From: a virus
IMG/VR virus record: IMGVR_UViG_3300043539_000897
Span: 102,277-166,276 of that record
Direction: 5' to 3' (one strand)
DNA: 64,000 nt
Part shown: positions 26,371 through 35,246 of the stretch, piece after piece
Position numbering within the stretch: position 1 is the first letter of the stretch
Layout: every line of letters begins with the position of its first letter
Position numbers and translations under genes: made by a program
Notes under the pieces: generated by a model
Databases searched by the model: none
The model's input: the letters and a program-made list of their open reading frames with translations, nothing else
What the model was told of the DNA's origin: nothing

Positions 26371-26836
26371 AGAATGGTTTAACCATTTAATTATACCAAG
26401 ACCGGAATTAAGTAATATGCCGATCTGTCCATTTGCTAAATCAGCAGTGGCAAACCAAGAATACACTGTAGAAGAAACAAACCTCGATGATATTGCATTT
26501 CAAATTAGTAATGCAAACGTTCAAGTTTATAAAGTTTGTATTTACTACCTACCTAATTACGAACTCTACGAAGTAGAAGCATTAGAAGCTAAAACTAAAA
26601 TGCTTAATCGTAACTTTAAACATAACAATAAAGTAGTTTTAGATAGCGATCCTAGAAACCCTTTTGTAATTAACGGAGTAACAACAACCTTTCCAGATTG
26701 TTATATTTGGATAGTTCAGGACCTAGCAGACTTGACTTCTAAGTCAAATAGTCTTAAATTTACTGATTATTATAGTTATTGGACTAAAGAACAATTAGAC
26801 GAAGTTGTAACATGGAGAAACCTTACATTGACCTAG
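26354..26836 (+). CDS. Conserved hypothetical phage protein (MPICPFAK motif)
   Basis: 160 aa. The hallmark is NMPICPFAKSAVANQEYTVE near residues 20-40, then an alpha/beta domain (VQVYKVCIYYLPNYELYEVE; TTFPDCYIWIVQDLADL). The CPFAK segment recurs in phage proteins of unknown function; the single Cys next to Pro-Phe may be reactive. It overlaps genes on both sides (17 and 25 nt), so expression is linked to the Cys-rich gene and the cupin-like gene. Confidence 0.6.
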   Translation: MISKLKEWFNHLIIPRPELSNMPICPFAKSAVANQEYTVEETNLDDIAFQISNANVQVYKVCIYYLPNYELYEVEALEAKTKMLNRNFKHNNKVVLDSDPRNPFVINGVTTTFPDCYIWIVQDLADLTSKSNSLKFTDYYSYWTKEQLDEVVTWRNLTLT

Positions 26837-27075
26837 AAGTTACTAACGAGTATACCATTCGTGAGTTTAACGAAAACATAGACCCCATAGAATTACTATG
26901 GCATAGAGATGATGAAGATAGAACCGTGGAGATACTTGGAGAAACAGATTGGAAGTTACAGCTAGATAACCAGTTGCCAACTTCTTTAAATGAGTCTATA
27001 TTTATAAAGAGACATGAGTGGCACCGGGTAATAAAAGGAACCGGCACACTGAAGTTAAAAATACATAAGTCATGA
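26812..27075 (+). CDS. Small cupin-like conserved phage protein
   Basis: 87 aa. Residues 28-85 show a cupin-like small beta-barrel: LLWHRDDEDRTVEILGETDW, QLDNQLPTSL, then FIKRHEWHRVIKGTGTLKLK. Histidines at W-H-R-D and E-W-H-R are in positions that could bind metal or sugar. The family is common in T4-like phages. A broken copy of its beginning lies 0.9 kb upstream (25876). It overlaps the following spanin-like gene by 4 nt. Confidence 0.65.
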   Translation: MEKPYIDLEVTNEYTIREFNENIDPIELLWHRDDEDRTVEILGETDWKLQLDNQLPTSLNESIFIKRHEWHRVIKGTGTLKLKIHKS

Positions 27076-27410
27076 AACAAATCATAATTTGGATTATCGT
27101 CCTACTATTTGCAGGAGGTATTGCTTACACTCGCTTTATTAAGCCTCAACAAAAACTACCAGATACCTCTATTTTTGAAAAAAGGATTGATTCGTTAAAT
27201 AACGAAATCGAATTACACAATCAAAAAATAATGGAGCTAGATTCTTTAGTTGACGTACAAAAAGCTAGGGTTTTAAAACTTGAAAATAAACTAGGTAAAA
27301 CCGCAGCTGAAGCTGCTAAAGAACATAAACAACATGAAGAAGATCTTAAGCGTATTAGTGCTATGTCTAATAGCGATGTCGCATCTCTATTCACAGAAAG
27401 TTTCAAGTGA
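27072..27410 (+). CDS. Candidate inner-membrane spanin (Rz-like)
   Basis: 112 aa. One N-terminal membrane helix (IIIWIIVLLFAGGIAYT, residues 4-20) follows two residues and a Lys, then a periplasm-facing coiled coil (FEKRIDSLNNEIELHNQKIM onward to about residue 80) and a basic C-terminus. This is the type II anchor plus coiled-coil plan of i-spanins. A second secreted protein is encoded within its 3' end in another frame, as in Rz/Rz1. Spanins disrupt the outer membrane at lysis. The assignment is architectural; no residue motif is diagnostic. Confidence 0.5.
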   Translation: MKQIIIWIIVLLFAGGIAYTRFIKPQQKLPDTSIFEKRIDSLNNEIELHNQKIMELDSLVDVQKARVLKLENKLGKTAAEAAKEHKQHEEDLKRISAMSNSDVASLFTESFK

Positions 27411-27738
27411 TACTTGCTGTGTACCTTGTAATGCTTTAAGAAAAGCAATTATTGTAAAAGAGGAAAGAGTGTACTGCGGGAAGCAATTAGGTTTTGCCCG
27501 TGATTCTATCACAACAATGAAGGAAATTATCTTTGCAAAAGATACTATTATTCTTCATAGAGATAGCTCTATTGCTGAATATAAAGCAAACGAAATAAAC
27601 TATAAGCAGGTTATTAAAGAAAAAGACTCTATCATTGAAACGTATAAGAAAGAAAATAAACGTTTGAATGCAGCTAAAATAGTAGCCTACGCTGTCAGTA
27701 TTGCTTCGATGATCTCAGGTTTACTATTAGGAATATGA
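27334..27738 (+). CDS. Candidate outer-membrane or unimolecular spanin, overlapping the previous gene
   Basis: 134 aa, overlapping the previous gene by 77 nt in another frame. Residues 1-21 are a signal peptide (KKILSVLVLCLIAMSHLYSQ) with a Bacteroidota-like end, then a Cys cluster (DTCCVPC), a helical charged middle (EYKANEINYKQVIKEKDSII) and a C-terminal membrane helix (IVAYAVSIASMISGLLLGI). N-terminal export signal plus C-terminal helix resembles unimolecular spanins, although a canonical lipobox is not clear. An alternative is a holin-like or envelope protein. Its stop overlaps the terminase start by 4 nt. Confidence 0.5.
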   Translation: MKKILSVLVLCLIAMSHLYSQKVSSDTCCVPCNALRKAIIVKEERVYCGKQLGFARDSITTMKEIIFAKDTIILHRDSSIAEYKANEINYKQVIKEKDSIIETYKKENKRLNAAKIVAYAVSIASMISGLLLGI

Positions 27739-29309
27739 GTCAAGATTTAAAACAAATTATTAGACAGGAGTACGTTAAGTGCGTGGTTGATCCCGTACAC
27801 TTTATGAAGAAATACTGCTACATTCAGCACCCACTAAGAGGGAGGATTCTATTTCATTTATACCCTTTTCAGGAAACAGTACTAAAACACTTTCAAGATA
27901 ACCCATATTCTATTATTTTAAAGTCAAGACAGTTAGGTATTTCGACTTTAGGTGCAGGATATGCACTATGGTTAATGCTTTTTCACAAAGACAAGAACGT
28001 TTTAACCTTAGCGACTACGCAGGCAACTGCACGTAACTTGGTGTCAAAAGTACAGTTTATGTACGAAAATTTACCTTCTTGGCTGAGAATTGATGCAGAA
28101 GAAAAGAACAAATTAAGTTTACGACTCTCAAACGGATCTAAAATCACAGCTAAATCATCAAATTCAGATGCTGCTCGTTCAGAAGCTGTATCACTACTGT
28201 TAATTGACGAGGCGGCCTTCATCGATAACATCGGAGAGACATGGGCATCAGCTCAACAGACCTTAGCAACGGGTGGTGGTGCTATTGTACTATCAACTCC
28301 TAACGGAACTGGTAACTGGTTTCACCAAACCTGGGTTAGGGGGGAAGCAAAAGAGAATGAATTTTTACCAATTAAGTTACCTTGGTACGTTCATCCTGAA
28401 AGAGATCAGACTTGGAGAGATGCTCAAGATAATTTACTGGGTGACCCAAGACTTGCAGCACAAGAATGTGACTGTGACTTCTCAACATCAGGGGATACTG
28501 TATTCTATGGCGAGTATTTAGAGTTTTACCAGCAGACCTACATGGCTGACCCAATGGAAAGACGTGGTGTAGACCACAACTTATGGATCTGGGAACCTGT
28601 TGATTACTCAAGAAGTTACATGGTAGTTGCTGACGTAGCTAGAGGTGATGGAAAAGACTTTTCAAGCTTCCATGTTATTGATATTGAAAACAATTCTCAA
28701 GTTGGAGAATACAAAGGACAACTAGGAACTAAAGAATTTGGATACCTACTAGTAGGCATAGCCAGTGAGTATAATGAAGCATTATTAGTAATTGAAAACG
28801 CATCCATTGGATGGTCAACAATTCAGACTGTCATTGATAGAGGATATCTTAACCTATACTACTCACCAAAAGGAGGTAACATGACTGCCGATTCTTACTT
28901 CGACCAATACGATTATAACTCAAATATGGTTGCTGGATTCTCTATGAATTCAAGAACTAGACCGCTAGTTGTTGGTAAGTTTCAAGAGTACGTTAATGAG
29001 AAAGCAGTTACCATACGTTCTAAACGTTTAATCGAAGAGATGAAAGTGTTTATATGGAAGAATGGTAAAGCAGAAGCACAGCACGGTTATAATGACGACT
29101 TAGTTATGGCTTTTGGTATTGCTATGTACATTAGGGATACTGCATTAAAATTCAGACAGCAGGGATTGGACCTAACCCGTAATGCATTAAACAACATATC
29201 AGTTACAAGACCTACTTACCAAGGTGTTTACCTACCCTCTCACGTAGCTAATCCCTATGAGATCGACAATGGTAAAGGAGGAAAAGAAGATATAAGCTGG
29301 ATTTATTAA
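27735..29309 (+). CDS. 17: Terminase large subunit, gp17-like
   Basis: 524 aa. The ATPase half has Walker A-like LKSRQLGIST at residues 62-71, Walker B LLLIDEAAF at 154-162, and the coupling motif LSTPNGTGNWFH. The nuclease half has VVADVARGDGKDFS near 298 and GYNDDLVMAFGIA near 455, supplying the Asp residues of an RNase H-like cut site. It is the motor that packages DNA into the prohead through the portal encoded next. T4 gp17 is 610 aa; this shorter length is usual in marine relatives. Confidence 0.95.
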   Translation: MSQDLKQIIRQEYVKCVVDPVHFMKKYCYIQHPLRGRILFHLYPFQETVLKHFQDNPYSIILKSRQLGISTLGAGYALWLMLFHKDKNVLTLATTQATARNLVSKVQFMYENLPSWLRIDAEEKNKLSLRLSNGSKITAKSSNSDAARSEAVSLLLIDEAAFIDNIGETWASAQQTLATGGGAIVLSTPNGTGNWFHQTWVRGEAKENEFLPIKLPWYVHPERDQTWRDAQDNLLGDPRLAAQECDCDFSTSGDTVFYGEYLEFYQQTYMADPMERRGVDHNLWIWEPVDYSRSYMVVADVARGDGKDFSSFHVIDIENNSQVGEYKGQLGTKEFGYLLVGIASEYNEALLVIENASIGWSTIQTVIDRGYLNLYYSPKGGNMTADSYFDQYDYNSNMVAGFSMNSRTRPLVVGKFQEYVNEKAVTIRSKRLIEEMKVFIWKNGKAEAQHGYNDDLVMAFGIAMYIRDTALKFRQQGLDLTRNALNNISVTRPTYQGVYLPSHVANPYEIDNGKGGKEDISWIY

Positions 29310-29310
29310 C

Positions 29311-29318
29311 TATTTATA
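29311..29318 (+). promoter_or_regulatory. Late promoter-like motif TATTTATA
   Basis: Exact copy in the 28-nt gap between terminase and portal, 19 nt before the portal ATG. Confidence 0.45.
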
Positions 29319-29337
29319 CTTATATTAACACTACACA

Positions 29338-31227
29338 ATGGCTGATACTAGTATATTTTCAAGATTACGTAGACTTTTTTCTACAGATGTTATTATTCGG
29401 AACGTCGGAGGTAATCAGTTATCTGTAGCAGATACAAACCAAATTCAAATGTCAGGAGAGTTAGAAAATAACTCTTTAATGGCTAGGTACAATAGAATAT
29501 ACACTACATCACCTACATCTCTCTACGGATACCAGTCTTCATTTAACTATCAAACATTAAGAACTCAATTATATTCTGAGTACGATGCAATGGATACAGA
29601 TGCAATCATTGCTTCTGCTCTTGATATTCTCTCTGAAGAATCTACCCTTAAGAATGATATGGGAGAGGTTCTACATATTAGGTCTTCTGATGAGAACATT
29701 CAGAAAATCCTTTACAACTTATTCTACGATGTATTAAATATTGAATTTAATTTAAGTTGGTGGATCAGAAACATGTGTAAGTACGGGGATTTCTTTTTAA
29801 AATTAGAAGCTTCAGAAAAGTACGGTGTTTATAATGTTATTCCTTTCTCTGCTTTTAACATAGAGAGGCAGGAAAACTACGATCCAGAAAATCCAACAGC
29901 AGTAAGGTACAGATATGACCCTGATGGATTAGCAGCAGATACTTACGGGTATTTTAAAACTCCAAACCAGAGTGATGCTAAGTCAATCTACTTTGATAAC
30001 TATGAAATAGCTCACTTCCGTTTATTAACAGATGTAAACTACCTACCATACGGCCGTTCTTACATTGAACCTGCTCGTAAATTATTTAAGCAGTATACTT
30101 TGATGGAAGATGCTATGTTAATTCACAGGATTGTAAGAGCTCCTGAGAAGAGAGTATTCTATATGAACGTAGGTGGTATTCCTCCTGCAGAGGTAGAAAA
30201 CTTTATGCAGAAGGCTATCTCTAAAATGAAGCGTACTCCTTATATCGACCAACAAACAGGTGAATATAACTTAAAGTACAACATGCAGAACTTAATGGAG
30301 GATTTTTATATCCCCATGAGAGGTAATGATTCATCAACTAAGATCGAAACATTAGGTGGTCTACAGTACGATGGTATTACAGACGTAAATTACTTAAGAG
30401 ATAAGCTATTCGCTGCTTTAAGAATTCCAAAAGCATTCTTAGGGTATGATGAAAAGTTACAAGGTAAAGCAACACTTGCTGCAGAAGATATTCGCTTCGG
30501 TAGAACAGTAGAGAAACTACAAAGAATTATGGTTTCTGAACTATATAAGATTGCATTTGTGCACTTATACATTCAGGGATACAGAGATGAATCATTAACT
30601 AACTTTGAATTATCGTTAACAACACCTTCTATCATTTATGATCAGGAAAGAGTGATGTTGATGAAAGAAAAGATTGAGTTAGCTCAAACAATGATGGATT
30701 CTCAATTGATTTCTTCTGATTGGATCTACGATAATATCTTCCACTTAAGTACAGATCAGTACGATGAGATGAGAGAGTTAATCCTACAAGATGCTAAGCG
30801 TAAATTTAGAATGTCTCAGATTGAAAACGAAGGAAATGATCCTTTGGAGACTGGAGAATCATACGGTACTCCGCACGATATTGCATCATCTTACGGTAAA
30901 GGTAGAGTCTACGATAGACCGGATGCAGTACCTGCTGGATATGATAGAGACCGACCAGGAGTGGGTAGACCAGAAGAAAAAGCTTCAAATATTGATACTA
31001 CAAACGATCCGTTAGGTATGGATAGATTGGGTAGAAAAGCAATGAAGACAGATGACCAACAAGGATACGGAAGAGATAATACTTCACCGTTTACAATGGA
31101 GACCACTAAGAGACAGTTATCAAAACACTCTAGGTTATTAGATGAGATACCAGTGCGTAAAAAGATGGTTTTTGAATCTCAAAATAATGCAGAAGGTTTA
31201 TTAGATGAGAGACAAATTAGGGAATAA
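29338..31227 (+). CDS. 20: Portal vertex protein, gp20-like
   Basis: 629 aa (T4 gp20 is 524). Conserved portal segments are visible: YDAMDTDAIIASALDILSEE near 82-101, WWIRNMCKYGDFFLKL near 140, FRLLTDVNYLPYGRSYIEPA near 227-246, HRIVRAPEKRVFYMNVGGIP near 262, and LQGKATLAAEDIRFGRTVEK near 370. The C-terminal 130 residues are charged, low-complexity and extended. It forms the dodecameric ring that seeds prohead assembly and holds the terminase. Order gp17-gp20-...-gp21-gp22-gp23 matches T4. Confidence 0.95.
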   Translation: MADTSIFSRLRRLFSTDVIIRNVGGNQLSVADTNQIQMSGELENNSLMARYNRIYTTSPTSLYGYQSSFNYQTLRTQLYSEYDAMDTDAIIASALDILSEESTLKNDMGEVLHIRSSDENIQKILYNLFYDVLNIEFNLSWWIRNMCKYGDFFLKLEASEKYGVYNVIPFSAFNIERQENYDPENPTAVRYRYDPDGLAADTYGYFKTPNQSDAKSIYFDNYEIAHFRLLTDVNYLPYGRSYIEPARKLFKQYTLMEDAMLIHRIVRAPEKRVFYMNVGGIPPAEVENFMQKAISKMKRTPYIDQQTGEYNLKYNMQNLMEDFYIPMRGNDSSTKIETLGGLQYDGITDVNYLRDKLFAALRIPKAFLGYDEKLQGKATLAAEDIRFGRTVEKLQRIMVSELYKIAFVHLYIQGYRDESLTNFELSLTTPSIIYDQERVMLMKEKIELAQTMMDSQLISSDWIYDNIFHLSTDQYDEMRELILQDAKRKFRMSQIENEGNDPLETGESYGTPHDIASSYGKGRVYDRPDAVPAGYDRDRPGVGRPEEKASNIDTTNDPLGMDRLGRKAMKTDDQQGYGRDNTSPFTMETTKRQLSKHSRLLDEIPVRKKMVFESQNNAEGLLDERQIRE

Positions 31228-31238
31228 CATTTAACACA

Positions 31239-31246
31239 TATTTATT
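31239..31246 (+). promoter_or_regulatory. Late promoter-like motif, variant TATTTATT
   Basis: Variant copy in the 35-nt gap after the portal gene, 16 nt before the ATG at 31263. Confidence 0.3.
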
Positions 31247-31262
31247 ATAAAATCATCGATAG

Positions 31263-32096
31263 ATGTCAATAAAACATTCAAAGTTTAAAAATACGGGACT
31301 TCTTTTTGAACTTCTAGTAAGGCAGATCACCTCTGACACCTTAGAGGGAAAGAACTCTATCGCTATTAGTATACTTAAGAAGTATTTTGTTAATACTGAA
31401 TTAGGAAAAGAATATAAGTTGTACGAACAGTTAGGCGCTTATAAGAACTTAACTGAAGTTAAAGCTGAGATGGTTATCAACACTCTAGTAGAGACATCTA
31501 CAAAGTTAAAGAGGACAGAGATTAGAAAGCAAAAGTATAACTTAGTTAGAGAAATTAAAGAAAGCTACAACGTAGAAAACTTCTTTAAAGCAAAGGTAAC
31601 CAATTACAAAGTATTTGCTGCATTAAACAACCTGATTGAAAATCAATCATCAGAAAAGGTAGCTCCAGAAACAGTAATTAACAATAAAATTACATTATTC
31701 GAACACTTAACTAAAGTACCGGTAGTAGTACAATCAGATGAACTCTTAGAGGAATACAAAGGATATAGTAAGGATTTACGTATCTTAACGTACAAAATGT
31801 TACTAGAGAAGTTCAATGAGAAGTATGACCACCTAACACCTCAGCAAAAAGAAGTACTAAGAGAGGTTGTTACAGCAGTTGATAATACAGACAAGTTAAA
31901 GGAGTACTACAATGCTAAAATTACAGAAGTACAAAACTTACTAAGTAAGAAAACAAGTGTACTTAAAGACGAAGTCTTAAAAATTAAAATTACAGAAATT
32001 ATAAAATACGTTAAGCCTTTAGAAAAGACTGAAAAAGTAACTAATGACTGTATCATTAACTTGTTACAATACTACGAACTTGTTAATGAGCTATAA
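31263..32096 (+). CDS. Helical protein between portal and protease; prohead core candidate
   Basis: 277 aa, almost entirely charged helix. Start region KHSKFKNTGLLFELLVRQIT is a conserved marker I associate with T4-like phages of this type. The rest is Lys/Glu/Leu-rich. In T4 the genes between portal and protease (67, 68) encode prohead core proteins, so a core or scaffold role is inferred from position and composition. It is coupled to the next gene by TAATG. Confidence 0.6.
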   Translation: MSIKHSKFKNTGLLFELLVRQITSDTLEGKNSIAISILKKYFVNTELGKEYKLYEQLGAYKNLTEVKAEMVINTLVETSTKLKRTEIRKQKYNLVREIKESYNVENFFKAKVTNYKVFAALNNLIENQSSEKVAPETVINNKITLFEHLTKVPVVVQSDELLEEYKGYSKDLRILTYKMLLEKFNEKYDHLTPQQKEVLREVVTAVDNTDKLKEYYNAKITEVQNLLSKKTSVLKDEVLKIKITEIIKYVKPLEKTEKVTNDCIINLLQYYELVNEL

Positions 32097-32320
32097 TGGC
32101 AACCAGAAGACAGCTCAAAGAAAAGCTTAAACAGTGGCTTAGAGAGGAATCAACCTCTGGAGCAGCTGGCGGCTATATGACCCCCAACGCTTTTAATCCA
32201 AATAAAAAAGCTAGCGGTACTTCACGTAACTACTACTTAAAGATGGGTTATAAACTCGTCAATAAAAATAAAGTACGTAAAGCAGCTAAGGGGATGGTGT
32301 ATAAAGATCTTTGGAAATAA
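32096..32320 (+). CDS. Small basic head-region protein
   Basis: 74 aa, strongly basic. The N-terminal amphipathic helix (RRQLKEKLKQWLREES) includes LRE-E, then a Gly-rich stretch (SGAAGGYMTPNAFNPNKKAS) and a Tyr/Lys-rich tail (YYLKMGYKLVNKNKV). Position in the head cluster and the (L/I)xE after the helix fit a small internal or core protein like T4 gp67/gp68, but there is no sequence match I can claim. Confidence 0.6.
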   Translation: MATRRQLKEKLKQWLREESTSGAAGGYMTPNAFNPNKKASGTSRNYYLKMGYKLVNKNKVRKAAKGMVYKDLWK

Positions 32321-32328
32321 ACAATACC

Positions 32329-32336
32329 TATTTATA
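32329..32336 (+). promoter_or_regulatory. Late promoter-like motif TATTTATA
   Basis: Exact copy in a 20-nt gap, ending 4 nt before the ATG at 32341. Confidence 0.45.
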
Positions 32337-32340
32337 ACAT

Positions 32341-33483
32341 ATGAAAAGCCTACAAAATCGATACAATCTTATTAAAGAAGGTAAAGGCAATAAAGAAATC
32401 TTCTTAAAAGAAGTTAGAGCTGAATTCCCTCAGTATATTACCAATGTTCAAACGTTTGATCAAGTTATTCACTCTCTTGCCGAGAAAGGAATTATCAACG
32501 AAGCTATGGTATTAGTATCTGCTAACAGACCTGAAACTCCAAATTGGTTTAAAATATTTCAAGAGAATACCGAAACTGTAAAAGCAGACTTAAAAGATAC
32601 TGATAAATCAGTAACCGAGAAAGAGACTGCTGGATACAACTACGAAGATAAGAAGAACAACAACAACATTTCAACTCAAGAAATCCTTAACGGATACTAT
32701 GCTGAGATGAAAGATCCTAAGAATGCTGATAAAACAGAGGATGAAATCAAAGCAGTTGTATTTAAGAACTTAGAAAAAGATCCTTTGTTCTATATTAAGA
32801 ATGCAGCATTCGGAGTTAAAGGTATTGGATACACTCAAGATGCTCCTGGTTTAGGACCAACAAAAGAAGTAACAGGTAAATATAAATCTTCAGGAATGGA
32901 ACCCGTTAACCTAAACGAAGCTAAGAAAAGAGCTATTCAAAAAGAAATCGACCAAATTGAAAAAATGGGCGAAGTAGCTGCTTGGGAAAATAGGATTATG
33001 AAAACTCAAGAGAAGATTGATGAGTTGGCTAAAAAAATGACTGTAGCAGAAGGCGATGATGTTAAAGAATACATTAACGAAAAAGCAGTTAAAGACACAC
33101 AGAGAGATATTAAGCTACTAGAAAAGAAAAAAGCTCTATACGAAAAGCAGAAAACTAAAGCAGCTAAGAAAGTAAACAATAAATCAATGATGGAAGATAC
33201 GGTTCTCGAAAATAGTCCTGTATTAGAAGTAGATGCTACTGGTATGCCAACCACTGCAATGATGTTACAGATGGCCGATAACAATCCAAAGAAGTTTAAA
33301 GAGTATGTTAAACAAATGGATGCTGATCCTGCTTTTAAAACTCAGTTTATGAAGAAGCTAAGCCCTGCTGAAAAAGAAGAGCTTACTAAGAAGATAGAAG
33401 CACACTCAAAACCTAAGACAGAATCTTGGTCTGGAATGGTTAGAGAGTTGATTAACAGAAAGAATTTAAAAGTAGGCAAATGA
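32341..33483 (+). CDS. Charged helical protein upstream of the protease; prohead core candidate
   Basis: 380 aa, Lys/Glu-rich. The N-terminus (SLQNRYNLIKEGKGNKEIFL) includes LIKE-G. A central segment (NISTQEILNGYYAEMKDPKN, then LFYIKNAAFGVKGIGYTQDA) looks ordered and conserved. The C-terminal third is coiled-coil-like, then TGMPTTAMMLQMADNNPKKF. It ends overlapping gp21 by 4 nt, so the two are co-translated. Scaffold or core role inferred. Confidence 0.6.
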   Translation: MKSLQNRYNLIKEGKGNKEIFLKEVRAEFPQYITNVQTFDQVIHSLAEKGIINEAMVLVSANRPETPNWFKIFQENTETVKADLKDTDKSVTEKETAGYNYEDKKNNNNISTQEILNGYYAEMKDPKNADKTEDEIKAVVFKNLEKDPLFYIKNAAFGVKGIGYTQDAPGLGPTKEVTGKYKSSGMEPVNLNEAKKRAIQKEIDQIEKMGEVAAWENRIMKTQEKIDELAKKMTVAEGDDVKEYINEKAVKDTQRDIKLLEKKKALYEKQKTKAAKKVNNKSMMEDTVLENSPVLEVDATGMPTTAMMLQMADNNPKKFKEYVKQMDADPAFKTQFMKKLSPAEKEELTKKIEAHSKPKTESWSGMVRELINRKNLKVGK

Positions 33484-34082
33484 GTAAGAACTTACTTATT
33501 GAAACTATATCTTTTCAACCCCGTGCTTTGAAGTTATCTGAAGCGAAGGGAAGTTCTGGTCTTCCATTAGTAGAAGGTCCTTTGGCGACTGCTGAAATCA
33601 AAAACGGCAATGGTAGATACTACAGTAAAAAGATTTGGGAAAGAGAAATTGATAAGTACATGGACTCTGTTAGACACAATAGAGCAGTTGGTGAGTTAGA
33701 TCACCCTGAATCTACTGTTATTAACCTTAAAAATGTATGTCATAACATCAAAGACATTTGGTGGGACGGTAATAACATTATGGGTAAGATTGAAATCCTA
33801 CCAACTCCTTCTGGAAATATACTACAAGCTCTAATGAACTCAGGCATCACTGTTGGTGTATCATCTAGAGGAATGGGATCAGTAAAACAAATGGGGGAAA
33901 CACTAGAAGTTCAAGAAGATTTCGAATTACTATGCTGGGATTTTGTATCTACTCCATCAAATCCAGGTTCTTGGATGCACCCATTACATGAGGGTCTATC
34001 TAAGACCGTAAGTCAGTTCAGTAAAGCTAATGAGATTATAAGAGAGATCTTATGTGCTCATGGCAACTGTCCGATATTTTAA
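33480..34082 (+). CDS. 21: Prohead protease, gp21-like (peptidase U9 family)
   Basis: 200 aa (T4 gp21 is 212). Catalytic-type residues are visible: His75 in GELDHPES and Ser128/Ser129 in VGVSSRGMGS, with IKNGNGRYYSKKIWEREI near residue 40 and CWDFVSTPSNPGSWM near the C-terminus. This is the herpesvirus-like serine protease fold. It cleaves the scaffold, gp23 and tagged internal proteins after (L/I)xE, which is relevant to the tag-like N-termini of many genes in this window. Confidence 0.9.
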   Translation: MSKNLLIETISFQPRALKLSEAKGSSGLPLVEGPLATAEIKNGNGRYYSKKIWEREIDKYMDSVRHNRAVGELDHPESTVINLKNVCHNIKDIWWDGNNIMGKIEILPTPSGNILQALMNSGITVGVSSRGMGSVKQMGETLEVQEDFELLCWDFVSTPSNPGSWMHPLHEGLSKTVSQFSKANEIIREILCAHGNCPIF

Positions 34083-34111
34083 CCCCTCTTAGGATAGCAT
34101 CCTTTGACTGA

Positions 34112-34140
34112 CCCTCCCCTAAAAAAGGAGGGTTTCATAT
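34112..34140 (+). terminator. Rho-independent-type terminator after gp21
   Basis: CCCTCC (34112-34117) pairs with GGAGGG (34127-34132) around a 9-nt A-rich loop, followed by TTTCATATTTTT. The U run is interrupted, so strength is moderate. Confidence 0.6.
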
Positions 34141-34158
34141 TTTTACCAGAATAGTGCA

Positions 34159-34166
34159 TATTTATA
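34159..34166 (+). promoter_or_regulatory. Late promoter-like motif TATTTATA (gp22/gp23 unit)
   Basis: Exact copy directly after the terminator, 102 nt before the gp22 ATG. With the terminators on both sides it would define a separate gp22-gp23 transcript with a long leader. Confidence 0.45.
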
Positions 34167-34268
34167 TTCGTATGTACCACGGTTTAATGCGGTACCACTT
34201 ATTACTCTAAAAAATTATTACGCTCTTATTAATAAGCGTATTTCCCAAAAAAAACTATTATTAGGAAA

Positions 34269-35216
34269 ATGACAAACAGAGAATTGTTAAAAGAAGCTAT
34301 TGCTGATGCAAAAGCTGTAAAGGAAGTCGCTATCACTAATGCAAAAGCTGCATTAGAAGAGGCTTTCACACCACATTTGAAATCGATGTTCGAAAAGAAA
34401 ATGATGGACATGGAAGAAGACGAAATCATCACTGAATCTTTAGACACCACCGACGCTGAAATTGAAGAGCTTTTAAAAGAGCTTGAAGAAGGCGAAGATC
34501 TTATCAATGACGCTGACACTGCTTCAACTGCTCATGATCACATGAAAGAAGAAGAAGAAAGCGAAAAAGAAGAAGGTAAAGAAGATGAAGACGATGTTGA
34601 AATCGATCTTGAAGAAATGACTGAAGAAGACTTAAAGAAATTTATTGAATCTGTGGTAGATGAAATGATCGAAGCTGGTGAATTAGAGGCTGGTCACGAA
34701 GGAATGGAAGATGAAGCTGGTGCTGAAGTAGAGGAGCCTGAAGAGGGCGCTGAAAAAGAAGTATCTGATGAAGAAGAAATTGCTGAAGTGTCTCACGAAG
34801 AAGATCCAATGAAAGAAGCTAAAAAAGACCATCAAGAGAAGGAAACTGAAAAGATGAAAGCTATGGAGTCTGAATTAACTGAAGCTATCGAAACTATTAA
34901 CACATTGAAGTCAGAATTACACGAAATTAACTTGTTGAATTCTAAACTTCTTTACACCAACAAAATTTTCAAGGCTAAAAACCTTACTGAATCACAAAAA
35001 GTTAAAGTATTAACTGCTTTTGACAAAGCTGAGACAGTAAAAGAAGTTAAGTTGGTATTCGAAACTCTACAAGAAGGCTTAGAAAGAGTCGCTAAGAAAG
35101 AGTTGGTAAGAGAAAGCAAAGGATTTGCTTCTAAATCAATCGGTACTTCACCAAAACAGCCTGTGGTAGAAGTTAATCCGACATTCGAAAGAATGAAAAA
35201 ACTTGCAGGCTTATAA
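34269..35216 (+). CDS. 22: Prohead core scaffold protein, gp22-like
   Basis: 315 aa (T4 gp22 is 269), extremely acidic in the middle with long Glu/Asp runs between residues 90 and 190. N-terminus MTNRELLKEAIADAKAVKEV contains LLKE-A, a likely gp21 cut site. The C-terminal third has the family pattern LLNSKLLYTNKIFKAKNLTE and KVLTAFDKAETVKEVKLVFE, ending NPTFERMKKLAGL. It is the inner scaffold around which gp23 assembles, later degraded by gp21. Position between gp21 and gp23 is as in T4. Confidence 0.9.
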   Translation: MTNRELLKEAIADAKAVKEVAITNAKAALEEAFTPHLKSMFEKKMMDMEEDEIITESLDTTDAEIEELLKELEEGEDLINDADTASTAHDHMKEEEESEKEEGKEDEDDVEIDLEEMTEEDLKKFIESVVDEMIEAGELEAGHEGMEDEAGAEVEEPEEGAEKEVSDEEEIAEVSHEEDPMKEAKKDHQEKETEKMKAMESELTEAIETINTLKSELHEINLLNSKLLYTNKIFKAKNLTESQKVKVLTAFDKAETVKEVKLVFETLQEGLERVAKKELVRESKGFASKSIGTSPKQPVVEVNPTFERMKKLAGL

Positions 35217-35246
35217 AAAATAAAAAAAATACTATACATTAATACA

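Larger units (their letters stand above)
34083..34268 (+). other. 186-nt intergenic region: terminator, late motif and structured leader of gp22
   Basis: Longest non-coding gap in the window. In order it holds a small inverted repeat AGGAT-AGC-ATCCT (34091-34103), the terminator at 34112-34140, the late-type motif at 34159-34166, then about 100 nt of leader. The leader has an imperfect 7-bp hairpin (GTACCAC/GCGGTAC, about 34173-34194) and a palindromic ACGC...TTATTAATAA...GCGT near 34218-34237. No gene is seen. Confidence 0.5.

Noticed and set aside
34083-34268. tRNA or small RNA gene in the longest gap
   Set aside because: The inverted repeats do not fold into a cloverleaf by eye; terminator, late motif and leader explain the region. 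No tRNA was recognised elsewhere, but no covariance search was run.
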